Below are positions 22,022 to 30,664 of a DNA stretch of 64,000 nt, piece after piece; position 1 is the first letter of the stretch; each line of letters opens with the position of its first letter. The DNA comes from Raoultibacter phocaeensis (lineage in GTDB: Bacteria > Actinomycetota > Coriobacteriia > Coriobacteriales > Eggerthellaceae): positions 558,001 to 622,000 of the forward strand of contig NZ_CABDUX010000002.1 in NCBI RefSeq assembly GCF_901411515.1, written 5' to 3'. The notes beneath the pieces are model-generated. The model was not told the DNA's origin. It ran no database searches and was given only the letters and a program-made list of their open reading frames with translations. Made by a program: the position numbers and the translations under genes.

Positions 22022-23588
22022 GGTCGGCTGGCTGCCCGCCTTGTGCCTTATCGCGGGAGCCGTCGCTTTGGCGCTTGCGCTGGCGGCGATCATCCTGGCT
22101 CTGCTGAGGCGAATCCGGGTTCTCGCCGAGCTCGCCTACGTCGATCAGGTGACGGGCGGTTGCACGCAGGCTCGCTTTGAGCGAATGGCGGCCGAGCGGC
22201 TTTCCGGGGCCCTTGCGAACGAATACATGCTCGTGACCCTGAATCTCGAGGGCTTCAAGCTGGTGAACGACGCGTTCGGGAGCGAGCGGGGCGATGCCGT
22301 GCTTCGCCACGTGTACCGCACCGTCGAGCGGTGGATGGACGAGGGCGATCTGCTCTGCCGCACGTTCGCCGACCATTTCATCCTGCTCGTCGAGACGAAG
22401 CCGCGCGCAGAAATCGTCAGGCGGCTCCAGGGGCTCTCGACCGAGCTCAACCGTTTCAACGAGGGGGCGGCTCGCGCGTACCGCCTCGTTTTGAGCGCGG
22501 GGGCCTACCCGATCGACGATCCGTCGCTTCCGCTCGTGCAGATCCGCGACCGATCGAACGTGGCGCGCCTGAGCGCCGCCGATTTGGAATCGGGGAGCCT
22601 GTTCTCGTGCGGGTTCTACTCCGATGCCGACAGGCTGCGGCTTTTGCGCGAGAAGCGGCTGGAGAACCGGACGGGTGATTTGGTGGAGAGCGGCGAGCTC
22701 GCCGTGTTCCTGCAGCCCAAGCTCGACTTGCGCGTGGGTGGGGTAGCCGGGGCTGAGGCGCTCGTTCGGTGGCGCGACCCCGAGCGCGGCCTCGTCATGC
22801 CCGACGGGTTCGTGCCGTTCTACGAGAGGAATGGCTACATCGTGAAGATCGACCTGTTCGTGTTCGAATCCGCGTGCGCGCTTCTGCGGAAGTGGATCGG
22901 CGCCGGGGTTGAACCTCTGCCGATCTCCTTCAACCTCTCCCGCGCCCACCTTTCGGATCCCCTGTTTCTCGATGCCTTCGAGCGGGTGAGGGAGCGCTAC
23001 GGCGTGCCGGCGCATCTGCTCGATTTCGAGCTCACCGAGACCTACGCGGCGAGCGACCCCGGCGTCGTGGCCGCCGCTTTCGACGCCATCCGCGCGGCGG
23101 GCTACCGCGTTTCCGTCGACGACTTCGGCAGCGGGTGCTCGTCGCTCAACATGCTGAAGGACATGCGGGCCGACACCCTCAAGCTCGACCGCGAGTTTCT
23201 GTACGCCGCAAGAGCAGCGAGCCGAGGGAAGCCTGCAGCAGGCGATGCGGCCCCCGACTCGTCCCGCGCCAGTGTCGAGGATCCCGGCCCCGAAGCTGCT
23301 TCTGGGAGCGGGCCCGGCTCGTCGCAGCTCGCCCGGCTCGCACCGGGCGAGGCATGTCTGCCGCCCAGCGGGCCCGCCGACTTACCCTGCGCCGTCGTCG
23401 TGGTCGAATCGGTGGTGGCCATGGCCAAGCGCCTCGGCATGCAGGTCGTCTGCGAAGGCGTGGAGTCCGACTCCCAGCTTGAAGCCCTCGCCGCCATGGG
23501 CTGCGACCTCGCCCAAGGTTTCGCCATCGCCCCGGCGCTGCCTCTCGACGAGTTCGAGCGCATGGCGTTCGGACGGGTTGTGGAGTAG
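22014..23588 (+). CDS. GGDEF-EAL protein, probable c-di-GMP phosphodiesterase
   Basis: 524 residues: one N-terminal transmembrane helix (LPALCLIAGAVALALALAAIILALL), a GGDEF domain and an EAL domain. The GGDEF signature is lost (FADHF at about 118-122), so no cyclase activity is expected. The EAL domain keeps EALVRW (about 248), an asparagine in ISFNLSRAH, the glutamate in ELTETYA, DDFGSG, KLDREF and EGVES, the usual metal and catalytic set. A low-complexity insertion of about 60 residues (roughly 398-458) separates KLDREFLY from VVESVVAMAKRLGM. Coupled to the LysR-HTH gene by an 8-base overlap. Likely lowers c-di-GMP in relation to surface adhesion. Confidence 0.85.
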   Translation: MPEVGWLPALCLIAGAVALALALAAIILALLRRIRVLAELAYVDQVTGGCTQARFERMAAERLSGALANEYMLVTLNLEGFKLVNDAFGSERGDAVLRHVYRTVERWMDEGDLLCRTFADHFILLVETKPRAEIVRRLQGLSTELNRFNEGAARAYRLVLSAGAYPIDDPSLPLVQIRDRSNVARLSAADLESGSLFSCGFYSDADRLRLLREKRLENRTGDLVESGELAVFLQPKLDLRVGGVAGAEALVRWRDPERGLVMPDGFVPFYERNGYIVKIDLFVFESACALLRKWIGAGVEPLPISFNLSRAHLSDPLFLDAFERVRERYGVPAHLLDFELTETYAASDPGVVAAAFDAIRAAGYRVSVDDFGSGCSSLNMLKDMRADTLKLDREFLYAARAASRGKPAAGDAAPDSSRASVEDPGPEAASGSGPGSSQLARLAPGEACLPPSGPADLPCAVVVVESVVAMAKRLGMQVVCEGVESDSQLEALAAMGCDLAQGFAIAPALPLDEFERMAFGRVVE

Positions 23589-23618
23589 GGCGATCCCACG
23601 CTTCTCTTCGACGTCCGT

Positions 23619-23722
23619 TTATTCGGAATCCGCGCCACGATCTCCCGGCAGCGCATGCTCGCCGCGGCCCGAAAGGCGGGTGAAGCGGTTGACTTCCTGC
23701 GCTCGGAGGTGTTGGGGCGGCT
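23619..23722 (-). pseudogene. Remnant of the gadC-like 3' end
   Basis: Read on the minus strand this fragment encodes PPQHLRAQEVNRFTRLSG, then RGEHALPGDRGADSE and a stop at 23619. The first part is the same as the C-terminal tail of the GadC-like antiporter whose gene lies at 27292-28872, where the tail instead ends PGEAATPLNVSEPETKSPA. No start or upstream coding sequence is attached. It lies 30 bases from the convergent EAL-gene stop, as expected if the antiporter gene originally ended here. Confidence 0.7.
23641..23722. repeat. 82-bp direct repeat, left copy
   Basis: Matches 27344-27425 over 82 bases with one difference (GTTGAC here, GTTAAC there). The copies are 3703 bp apart in the same orientation and bracket the flavoprotein, iron-sulfur protein and tetR genes. 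Confidence 0.9.
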
Positions 23723-23920
23723 TGGGGTGAAATAAGGCGTCGATTTTCTCGGTGACGATGGCTGCCCCTTGTAACCGTTCGTCGGACAAAACGAAAAAAT
23801 GTCACTTTATCTCAAACGAACTGAAAGTTCCGTCCTTTGAAAGCTTCTTCCGCGCTTGGAACAATGAAGCGGTCGGCATGGTGCCGGCATGCGCACAGGT
23901 GCGTACGGGAGGAGGAGACC

Positions 23921-25786
23921 ATGAAAGAAGACAACGCTTTACGATCTGCAAAGTCGGCAATGTCTCGTCGGACGTTTCTCGGGGGAAGTGCCGTAGCGTT
24001 CGGGACGCTTATGCTTTCGGGTACGCTCGGTATGACCGGCTGCTCGTCAGCGAACGAGCACGAGGCAAAAGGGGATGTCGCCTCGACTCAAGCGGGCGAT
24101 CAGGCGACCTTCGAGATCTACGATACCGAAATACTGATCATAGGGGGTGGGCTGGCTGGTTCCCATGCAGCGCTTCAGGCCTATAAGCAGGGTAAAGATG
24201 TGACCGTTGTAGAAAAGGGTCCGTTCCATTTCGGTGGTGCTTGCGGGTACAACTGGTGCAACTGGATAAACTTCATTCAAACCGATACGCCGTGGGATCA
24301 GTCGGAAGATTTCGTGCTGAACGAACTGACGAACAAGAAGATTGCAAAAGCAACCCACGAAGCGTTCAGCGTAGATGAGCGAAATCTGCTTCTGAGGTAC
24401 GCCCAAGAAGGAAACAACCTGTTCGTTCGCGATGAAGAGGGAAATTTCGCTCCAGGGCTCGACATGTCCGACTATCCGTTGTTCGGGACGTTCAACGGCT
24501 TCCCCCGATACTTCACGGATTCCGTTGAACGCACAGGGGCTCGCATCTTCGACCATACGATGATCACCGATGTCATCATCGAGGGCGGCTCATGCATAGG
24601 GGCGATAGGCCTTCATGTGCCAACCGGCGTGGTAAGGGTATTCAGGGCGAAGGCGACGGTTTCTTGTACCGGTGCGAGTTCGTGGATATATGGATGGAAT
24701 ACAGTCGCTCCGACATCGATCAACTCGCCTGACAACACAGGTGACGTCGATGCAGCGGCGTATCGGAGGGGCGCTTTGCTTCAGGATTCGGAATTCTTCC
24801 AATTCGACCTCATCAGCATGTACCCTACCGGACTTGCAGCAACGTTCGTGGGCGGAATCGGCGCCGACAACCTCTGCTGCGAGTACATCTGCGATGCGAA
24901 CGACAATTATTTCTTCCGTGGCATGGATTATTCGACCCTCGATCGCATTACGTTCACGCGTACGATCGCGAAAGCCATACACGATGGCGGGGGATCCCCG
25001 AGCGGCGGGGTGTACGTCGATTTTTCCAACCCCGAGGCATTTGCGGCAATGGGCGAGGTGTATCGTCGAAACGTCGGCCTCTGGAAAGACGTGTTCGGCA
25101 TCGACGTTGCTTCGACCAAGCTCGAGTGCGCACTCGAAGCCTACGAGCATGGAAGCAACCCGCGCGTCGATGAAAACCTTATGGTCGAAGGTATGCCGGG
25201 GCTGTTCTGCTCGCGCGGTGGCGGTGTGTACGGTGCACAAGGGGGTTCGTCGGTCAACGTTGCCTACCGAGACGGGTCGTATGCCATGATGAAGGCGATC
25301 GAATACGCCGAAGGCGAAGGAGAAGCGCGTCCGGCGGCGTTTTCGTTCGATCTCATCGGGGAGGAAATCAACCGCCTCCACGAGCTGCGTGTTCGACAAA
25401 ACGGGGGAAAGAGGCCCCAGGAGATTACCCGCATGATCCAGAAGGCCGCGTATGCGGCATGCCAGCCGACGCGCGAGACCGATGCCATGAAGCAAGCCGT
25501 GGCCGAGCTCGAGCGCATACGAGTCGAAGACATGCCGAGTATGACGCTTGCCGATCATTCGCTAACCTATAACAGCGATTGGAAGGCGGCCATCGAGGCT
25601 TACAACGTGCTCGATATAGCCGAGGCTAGCTCAAAAGCCGCGCTTATGAGGGAAGAGAGCCGTGGACACAGCTACCGCCCAGAGTATCCAGAAGAAAACC
25701 CTGCAGAATGGACGTGCAACATCGTAGCCGAAAACGTGAACGGCGAGATGAAACTTGCAACCGTTCCTGTCGTAGAGCTTGACTAG
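23921..25786 (+). CDS. Tat-exported FAD-dependent reductase (FrdA/AprA-like flavoprotein)
   Basis: 621 residues. Tat signal SRRTFLGGSAVAFGTLMLSG ending in a lipobox-like MTGC, so it is exported folded and perhaps lipid-anchored. The FAD site is EILIIGGGLAGSHAALQAYKQGKDVTVVEKG, followed by a fumarate reductase/succinate dehydrogenase flavoprotein fold with GASSWIYGWN and a C-terminal helical region (LHELRVRQNGGKRPQE) as in FrdA or AprA proteins. The FrdB-like protein encoded 34 bases downstream is its likely partner. Such reductases in Eggerthellaceae use various organic acceptors; the substrate here is unknown. GGAGGAG precedes the ATG. Confidence 0.85.
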   Translation: MKEDNALRSAKSAMSRRTFLGGSAVAFGTLMLSGTLGMTGCSSANEHEAKGDVASTQAGDQATFEIYDTEILIIGGGLAGSHAALQAYKQGKDVTVVEKGPFHFGGACGYNWCNWINFIQTDTPWDQSEDFVLNELTNKKIAKATHEAFSVDERNLLLRYAQEGNNLFVRDEEGNFAPGLDMSDYPLFGTFNGFPRYFTDSVERTGARIFDHTMITDVIIEGGSCIGAIGLHVPTGVVRVFRAKATVSCTGASSWIYGWNTVAPTSINSPDNTGDVDAAAYRRGALLQDSEFFQFDLISMYPTGLAATFVGGIGADNLCCEYICDANDNYFFRGMDYSTLDRITFTRTIAKAIHDGGGSPSGGVYVDFSNPEAFAAMGEVYRRNVGLWKDVFGIDVASTKLECALEAYEHGSNPRVDENLMVEGMPGLFCSRGGGVYGAQGGSSVNVAYRDGSYAMMKAIEYAEGEGEARPAAFSFDLIGEEINRLHELRVRQNGGKRPQEITRMIQKAAYAACQPTRETDAMKQAVAELERIRVEDMPSMTLADHSLTYNSDWKAAIEAYNVLDIAEASSKAALMREESRGHSYRPEYPEENPAEWTCNIVAENVNGEMKLATVPVVELD

Positions 25787-25820
25787 TCCGCCTTATCCAA
25801 GGTGAAGGAGGCGTTTTACT

Positions 25821-26525
25821 ATGAAGATCAAGGTCCAAAAGTACAATCCGTCCGTGGATGCAGAGCCATCGTTTTCCGAATACGACATCGACTATTGGGA
25901 GCACATGACGCTTTTGGAGGCGTTAGTGCTGATAAACGATACGATCGAGCCTATTGCATTCGACTATAGCTGCAGAGGCCGCGTGTGCGGTAGATGCGCG
26001 ATGGCGCTTGATGCCACACCGTGCCTCGCCTGCGTCACGCTTGTAGAAGAAAACGGCAAGAACGTGGTGACTCCGCTTCCCGGTTTTCCCGTCATCCGCG
26101 ACCTTATCGTCGATAAAACGAAGATTACCGATAAAGTGAGCAGAATACTTGCCCGGCAACGTGCGTTCGACCTTTCGCTTGACGAAGTTAAGGCGCCGAT
26201 CGATCCCGAGGTGTACGAGAAGCTCGAGCCGCTTGAGTACTGCGCCCGCTGCGGCGTATGCATGGCGGCATGTCCGGTCGTGCAGGCGGACGGTGCGAAA
26301 TCCTATATCGGCCCAACGGGGATGGTAGCAATCGCCAATCGCTTCTACGATCCGTACGATCAGGGGGATCGTGTGGTCGAAGCCGTGCAGAACGGATTGT
26401 GGAACTGCACCCAATGTGGCACGTGCGACGTAGTGTGCAAAGCGCTTGAGATCGACCATCAGTCGGTTTGGAAGGATCTGCGCGCCGCCGCAGAGGCAGC
26501 GGGGTTGAAGCCCGCGAACGCATAG
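25821..26525 (+). CDS. FrdB/SdhB-like iron-sulfur subunit
   Basis: 234 residues with a plant-type 2Fe-2S site (SCRGRVCGRCAMALDATPC, about 53-71) and two C-terminal 4Fe-4S/3Fe-4S type motifs (CARCGVCMAACPV and CTQCGTCDVVCKALEID). The order is that of fumarate reductase or succinate dehydrogenase iron-sulfur subunits, with an N-terminal ferredoxin fold. Strong Shine-Dalgarno (AAGGAGG) and a 34-base gap put it in an operon with the flavoprotein. It lacks a signal peptide although the flavoprotein has a Tat signal, so either it is co-exported as a folded partner or it works inside. No membrane anchor subunit follows. Confidence 0.87.
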   Translation: MKIKVQKYNPSVDAEPSFSEYDIDYWEHMTLLEALVLINDTIEPIAFDYSCRGRVCGRCAMALDATPCLACVTLVEENGKNVVTPLPGFPVIRDLIVDKTKITDKVSRILARQRAFDLSLDEVKAPIDPEVYEKLEPLEYCARCGVCMAACPVVQADGAKSYIGPTGMVAIANRFYDPYDQGDRVVEAVQNGLWNCTQCGTCDVVCKALEIDHQSVWKDLRAAAEAAGLKPANA

Positions 26526-26535
26526 GGCCTTATTT

Positions 26536-26573
26536 AGCCGTCCTGCATCTAAGCGTGGCGACGCGGGACGGCT
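26536..26573 (+). terminator. Stem-loop after the iron-sulfur gene
   Basis: Arms 26536-26546 and 26563-26573 pair over 11 positions with one G-T pair, starting 11 bases after the stop. The downstream sequence is only moderately T-rich, so it may be a weak terminator or a processing site between the reductase genes and tetR. Confidence 0.45.
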
Positions 26574-26703
26574 TACTTCGTTCGGACGGATGCTCTCAGA
26601 TGAAAGCGAGCCTGCAGGTTAGCATACCATTCGTGCGCACGAACGCGTAAGGGAGTATACTTTTTCATGAGGGGTTTCCGTATGGGATGCGGATGGGGGA
26701 TAT

Positions 26704-27282
26704 ATGAAAAACGATGCTTGGGAGCCGCAGGGCCTCTTCGATAGCGAGGACGTTCAAATCAAGCTGCGCATCATGCATGCGGTCGATGGTTCGCTCGATC
26801 AGATAACCGTGGCGGATCTGTGCGAAAAGACGGGTATTTCCCGACAGACCTTCTATCGGAATTTCGACAGCAAGTACAGTTTGCATTGGTGGTGGCCGAC
26901 GCATATCCACAAGTTCTACCTTGTTGAAGTGGGCAGAACCATCGATTGGGAGACGGGCTATTTTCACCATATTCGGTTACTCTCGCTTGAAAAAGACTTC
27001 TTCGAGGTTGCAACGCAGTATACGCTCAACTTCCCAACCGAGCGCAGCATCATGCCGCATTACCGCAAATGCGCCCTCATCGAAACCCTGCGGGATTACC
27101 GCGACATCGAAATCGATGACGACCTCATGTTCTGCGTAAACACATGGGTCAAAACTGAAACCGAGATACTGACCGAGTGGTATCGGCTCGGCACGACGCC
27201 GTCTCCGAGGGAAGCTGCAGCCAAGATCGCAGGCGTTATTCCCAAGCGGCTCTACGATGCTCTTTCTATGGAAGCGGACTAG
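26704..27282 (+). CDS. TetR/AcrR-family regulator
   Basis: 192 residues. The N-terminal HTH is KLRIMHAVDGSLDQITVADLCEKTGISRQTFYRNFDSKYSL, with the TetR-typical T-x-x-x-(L/I)-x-x-x-x-(G)-(I/V)-S-x-x-T-F-Y-x-x-F pattern. The C-terminal ligand domain is aromatic-rich (HWWWPTHIHKFY). It lies 178 bases behind the flavoprotein/iron-sulfur pair on the same strand and within the same direct-repeat-bracketed segment, so it probably regulates that pair. Its stop is ten bases from the convergent antiporter stop. Confidence 0.85.
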   Translation: MKNDAWEPQGLFDSEDVQIKLRIMHAVDGSLDQITVADLCEKTGISRQTFYRNFDSKYSLHWWWPTHIHKFYLVEVGRTIDWETGYFHHIRLLSLEKDFFEVATQYTLNFPTERSIMPHYRKCALIETLRDYRDIEIDDDLMFCVNTWVKTETEILTEWYRLGTTPSPREAAAKIAGVIPKRLYDALSMEAD

Positions 27283-27291
27283 AGACGAGCA

Positions 27292-28872
27292 TCACGCGGG
27301 GCTTTTAGTTTCAGGTTCGGACACATTAAGCGGAGTCGCGGCCTCTCCCGGCAGCGCATGCTCGCCGCGGCCCGAAAGGCGGGTGAAGCGGTTAACTTCC
27401 TGCGCTCGGAGGTGTTGGGGCGGCTCGCTCGGCTCGCGGCGATGCTTCTTTCCGTACAGCTCGTAGATGAGAAACGGGATGAGCACGGTCACGGCGGAGC
27501 CGATCGCAAGGAGCGCTTCGTAGGCGGGCTGCTGCGATGCGGATATCACGATGGGCGGGAAAAACGCGATGACGAGCGCAAAAAGCGAGCTCGCGAACCC
27601 GGCGACCGCGAACACCCATTTGCCAACTGCTTTGCCCGGTACGTGGTAGCCGCGCTTGATCTCAGGGTGCAGAATGAGCTTGATGTAGGAGATGAACAGC
27701 ATCAAATACGCCACCAGGTAGATCACGGCCGTGAGCGATACGGCGGCGAGGTAGGAGAGGTTGTTGCCTCCGCCTGCGAGCGTGAGCACGACCGCCCATA
27801 TGCTCACGACGATGCCCTGCACGACGATGATGGGCACGGGCGCACCGTGCTTGTTGAGGCTTTTGAAGCGCTCGGGGATGAGCCCCTGCTGGGCGACCGC
27901 GTACAGGGCCCGCGAGGGGCCGACCACCCACGAGCCCACCTCCCCGATCACGCCGAGCACGAGCATGAGGCAGAGCACCTTCACCGCCCAGCCGAGTTCG
28001 GGGCCGATGCCGAGCACGAGCGTCTCGTAGGTTTGCACCATGCCGCCGCTCATGGAAAGCTGTTCGAGCGGCACGACGCCCGCAACGGCGAAGCCGCCGA
28101 TGGCGTTGAGCACCGTCGCGACGATGACGAGGACGATCATCGCGATCGGGTAGTTGCGCGAGGGGTTCTTGAGCTCGTTGATGTGGCTCGCGCTCGCCTC
28201 GGTGCCCATGTTCGCGAACAGGAAGCTCACGAATACGACGAGCGTGGAGGCGTGGGCGAAATCGGGCAGCAGGTTCGGGTGCGCAAGGTCGAGCTCGAGC
28301 GGTTTTCCCGAAGCGAGGTAGAGTGCGCTTAGCACGATGAGCAGAAGCGTCGGCACGAGAACGCCGACGATGAAGCCGATGCGCGCGAACGCGGCGGTCT
28401 TCTTGGTTCCGCCGAGCTGCAAGAGCGTGACCGCCCAGAACACGACGAGCACGCCTATGGTTTTGACGAGCGGATCGTTGTCGAGCGCGGGGAAATCGAG
28501 CAGGTAGGAAAGCGCGCTCAGACCGAAGTAAATGATTATGATGAAGCAGATGGTGATCTGGAACCATTGGAAGAACACGGCGGCGAACCCAAACCGCGGC
28601 CCGAGCATGCGCCCGACCCATGCGAAGATGCCGCCGTTTTCCCAGCCTTTGACGGTAGCCATCTCGGCCGAGCAGAGGGCGACGGGGAGAAACCAGAGAA
28701 AACCGCTCGCCAACAGGAAAAACGGTATTTGCATGCCTGCGACTGCGAAGGTGGGGTACTCGTGTACCGACATGACCATGGCGGCGGTGATGGAAAGGAA
28801 GCCTGCGAGCGTGAGCGCAGGTTTGGCGGCGGCACGTGCGCGGGATCGGGTGCTTTCGGGCGATGCTTTCAT
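27292..28872 (-). CDS. GadC-like amino-acid antiporter (APC superfamily) with altered C-terminal tail
   Basis: 526 residues with about twelve transmembrane helices. Strong similarity by eye to glutamate:GABA antiporter GadC: ITAAMVMSVHEYPTFAVAG, CSAEMATVKGWENGGIFAWV, TLLQLGGTKKTAAFARIGF, VSFLFANMGTEASASHINEL and IGEVGSWVVGPSRALYAVAQ all match family segments. It probably exchanges an amino acid for its decarboxylation product, but no decarboxylase gene is near. ATG 28872 has GAGG five bases upstream. In E. coli GadC the C-terminal tail forms a pH-dependent plug; here the tail contains the 82-bp repeat and ends in 16 residues that differ from the remnant copy at 23619. Confidence 0.88.
   Translation of the reverse strand: MKASPESTRSRARAAAKPALTLAGFLSITAAMVMSVHEYPTFAVAGMQIPFFLLASGFLWFLPVALCSAEMATVKGWENGGIFAWVGRMLGPRFGFAAVFFQWFQITICFIIIIYFGLSALSYLLDFPALDNDPLVKTIGVLVVFWAVTLLQLGGTKKTAAFARIGFIVGVLVPTLLLIVLSALYLASGKPLELDLAHPNLLPDFAHASTLVVFVSFLFANMGTEASASHINELKNPSRNYPIAMIVLVIVATVLNAIGGFAVAGVVPLEQLSMSGGMVQTYETLVLGIGPELGWAVKVLCLMLVLGVIGEVGSWVVGPSRALYAVAQQGLIPERFKSLNKHGAPVPIIVVQGIVVSIWAVVLTLAGGGNNLSYLAAVSLTAVIYLVAYLMLFISYIKLILHPEIKRGYHVPGKAVGKWVFAVAGFASSLFALVIAFFPPIVISASQQPAYEALLAIGSAVTVLIPFLIYELYGKKHRREPSEPPQHLRAQEVNRFTRLSGRGEHALPGEAATPLNVSEPETKSPA
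27344..27425. repeat. 82-bp direct repeat, right copy
   Basis: Lies inside the 3' end of the GadC-like gene and matches 23641-23722 with one mismatch. Bases on both outer sides differ immediately, so the repeat limits are sharp. Confidence 0.9.
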
Positions 28873-29070
28873 GTATCCTCGCTTGATTGGATGGTATCGA
28901 TAGCGTAGCGCGCAGAGGGCTTCGGTGGCGGCAATCGTCATGCAAGCGTAGCCGATGGGATACGATTTCGATCCTTTTCCGCAGCTTTCCGTTGCGCTTG
29001 TTGCCCTGATGCCTATAATCGGGAGCGAGCGGTGCCGATGCGCCGCCTGCGGCTGTAAGCCGCATACATA

Positions 29071-29173
29071 GCAGGGGAGCTTGCAGGAAGCGCGTTGAGC
29101 GCTGCGGCAGGCTGAGAGGAAGCGCGATCCCGCTTCGACCCTTTGAACCTGATGGTTAATGCCAGCGAAGGGA
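29071..29173 (+). promoter_or_regulatory. TPP (THI-box) riboswitch upstream of thiC
   Basis: The conserved parts appear in order: GGGGAGC (from 29074), GGCTGAGA (from about 29112), ACCCTTTGAACCTGAT (to about 29154) and TAATGCCAGCGAAGGGA (to 29173). The closing helix 3' strand AAGGGA overlaps the Shine-Dalgarno of thiC, whose ATG is at 29179, so thiamine pyrophosphate binding should hide the ribosome site. A small GCGGCT/AGCCGC hairpin (29049-29063) precedes it. Confidence 0.93.
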
Positions 29174-29178
29174 GTGCC

Positions 29179-30471
29179 ATGACGCAGATTACTGCTGCAC
29201 GTGACGGAACCGTCACACCTCAGATGAGAATCGTCGCCGAAAAAGAGGGCCTCGAGGCCGAAACGATACGCGAAGGCGTGGCCGCGGGGCGCATCGCCAT
29301 TCCCGCAAACGTCAACCACACCGCGCTTTCGCCCGAGGGCGTGGGCGGCGGGCTTCGGACCAAGGTGAACGTGAACCTCGGCATTTCGGGCGATATGCAC
29401 GACGAGGAAGAGGAGTTCTCCAAGGTGGCCGTCGCGCTCGAACTGGGCGCCGAGGGCATCATGGATCTGTCGAACCACGGCAAGACGCGCGAATTTCGCA
29501 CCAAGCTCATCGAGCGGTCGAGCGCGATGGTGGGCACCGTGCCGATGTACGATGCGATCGGGTACCTCGAAAAGCCGCTCGTGGACATCACGGTCGAAGA
29601 TTTTCTCGAGGTCATCCGCGTGCATGCCGAAGACGGCGTCGATTTCGCAACCATCCATGCCGGCATGAACCGGCGCGTCATCGACTCGTTTCGCGAAACG
29701 GGACGGCTTACCAACATCGTGAGCCGCGGCGGTTCGCTCATCTTCGCCTGGATGGAGGCGACCGGCAACGAGAACCCGTTTTACGAGCACTACGACGAAG
29801 TGCTCGCCATCTGCCGCGAATACGACGTGACGATCAGCCTCGGCGACGCGATGCGGCCGGGAAGCACCTATGATGCATCCGACGCGGCCCAAATAGCCGA
29901 GCTCATTGAAATCGGCACGCTCAACCGGCGTGCGTGGGATGCGGGCGTGCAGGTGATGGTGGAGGGGCCGGGCCACATGGCGCTCGACGAGATCGCCGCG
30001 AACATGAAGCTCGAGAAGCGTTTGTGCCACAACGCGCCGTTTTACGTGCTCGGCCCGCTCGTGACCGACATCGCTCCGGGCTACGATCACATCACGGCGG
30101 CCATTGGAGGCGCGGTGGCGGCGGCATCGGGTGCGGATTTCCTCTGCTACGTGACGCCTGCCGAGCACTTGCGCCTGCCGGATGTGAACGACGTGCGCGA
30201 AGGGCTCGTGGCTACCAAGATCGCAGCTCATGCGGCCGACATCGCGAAGGGCGTGCGCGGCGCACGCGACATCGACAACCGCATGAGCGATGCGCGCCGC
30301 CGCATCGATTGGGAGGGCATGTTCGACTGCGCAATCGATCCGGTGCGTGCGCGGAAGGTGTTCGAGAGCGCGCCTCCCGCGACGGAGGGCACCTGCACGA
30401 TGTGCGGGAAGATGTGCGCCATGCGCACGGTGAACACCATCATGGAAGGCTTAGTGGTTTCGCTGGACTGA
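29179..30471 (+). CDS. thiC: Phosphomethylpyrimidine synthase ThiC
   Basis: 430 residues. Radical-SAM-type enzyme that converts aminoimidazole ribotide to the thiamine pyrimidine HMP-P. Seen: [34 protein letters not shown]-like [33 protein letters not shown], and the C-terminal 4Fe-4S motif [11 protein letters not shown] (C-x2-C-x4-C when counted to the third cysteine). Length fits the short bacterial form. The start follows directly on the TPP riboswitch; the in-frame ATG at 29152 lies inside the riboswitch and is rejected. First gene of the thi cluster. Confidence 0.97.
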   Translation: MTQITAARDGTVTPQMRIVAEKEGLEAETIREGVAAGRIAIPANVNHTALSPEGVGGGLRTKVNVNLGISGDMHDEEEEFSKVAVALELGAEGIMDLSNHGKTREFRTKLIERSSAMVGTVPMYDAIGYLEKPLVDITVEDFLEVIRVHAEDGVDFATIHAGMNRRVIDSFRETGRLTNIVSRGGSLIFAWMEATGNENPFYEHYDEVLAICREYDVTISLGDAMRPGSTYDASDAAQIAELIEIGTLNRRAWDAGVQVMVEGPGHMALDEIAANMKLEKRLCHNAPFYVLGPLVTDIAPGYDHITAAIGGAVAAASGADFLCYVTPAEHLRLPDVNDVREGLVATKIAAHAADIAKGVRGARDIDNRMSDARRRIDWEGMFDCAIDPVRARKVFESAPPATEGTCTMCGKMCAMRTVNTIMEGLVVSLD

Positions 30472-30664
30472 CGTCCATCGAAACGGGTCGACTGCTACGC
30501 CGCGAAGCAAGTCCCCTCGGGACGGGTTTCCGCAGCGCCCCGCCTCGACGGTCCAAGCCCTCGTCGCGTACGAAGTACGCGTCCCCGGGCTTTCCCGCCG
30601 ATTCGAGGCACCGCGAAAACCCTCGCTGACTTACAGGGACCTGGAAGGTTGAAAGGAAACGAAC
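30472..30664. other. thiC-thiM spacer with small hairpins
   Basis: 193 bases without a gene. It contains several short self-complementary stretches, for example GTCCC-CTC-GGGAC near 30510 and GTACGAAGTAC near 30570, but no T-run. Possibly an mRNA processing region within the thi operon. Confidence 0.35.

Noticed and set aside
23723-27343. An integrative element with its own integrase or transposase
   Set aside because: The segment between the direct repeats codes only for the reductase pair and a TetR regulator; no recombinase, terminal inverted repeats or tRNA end is seen.
27292-30231. A continuous minus-strand frame of 979 codons covering the antiporter and the thiC region
   Set aside because: Only the part from ATG 28872 encodes the GadC-like protein with a proper ribosome site; the rest is antisense to thiC and has no domain.
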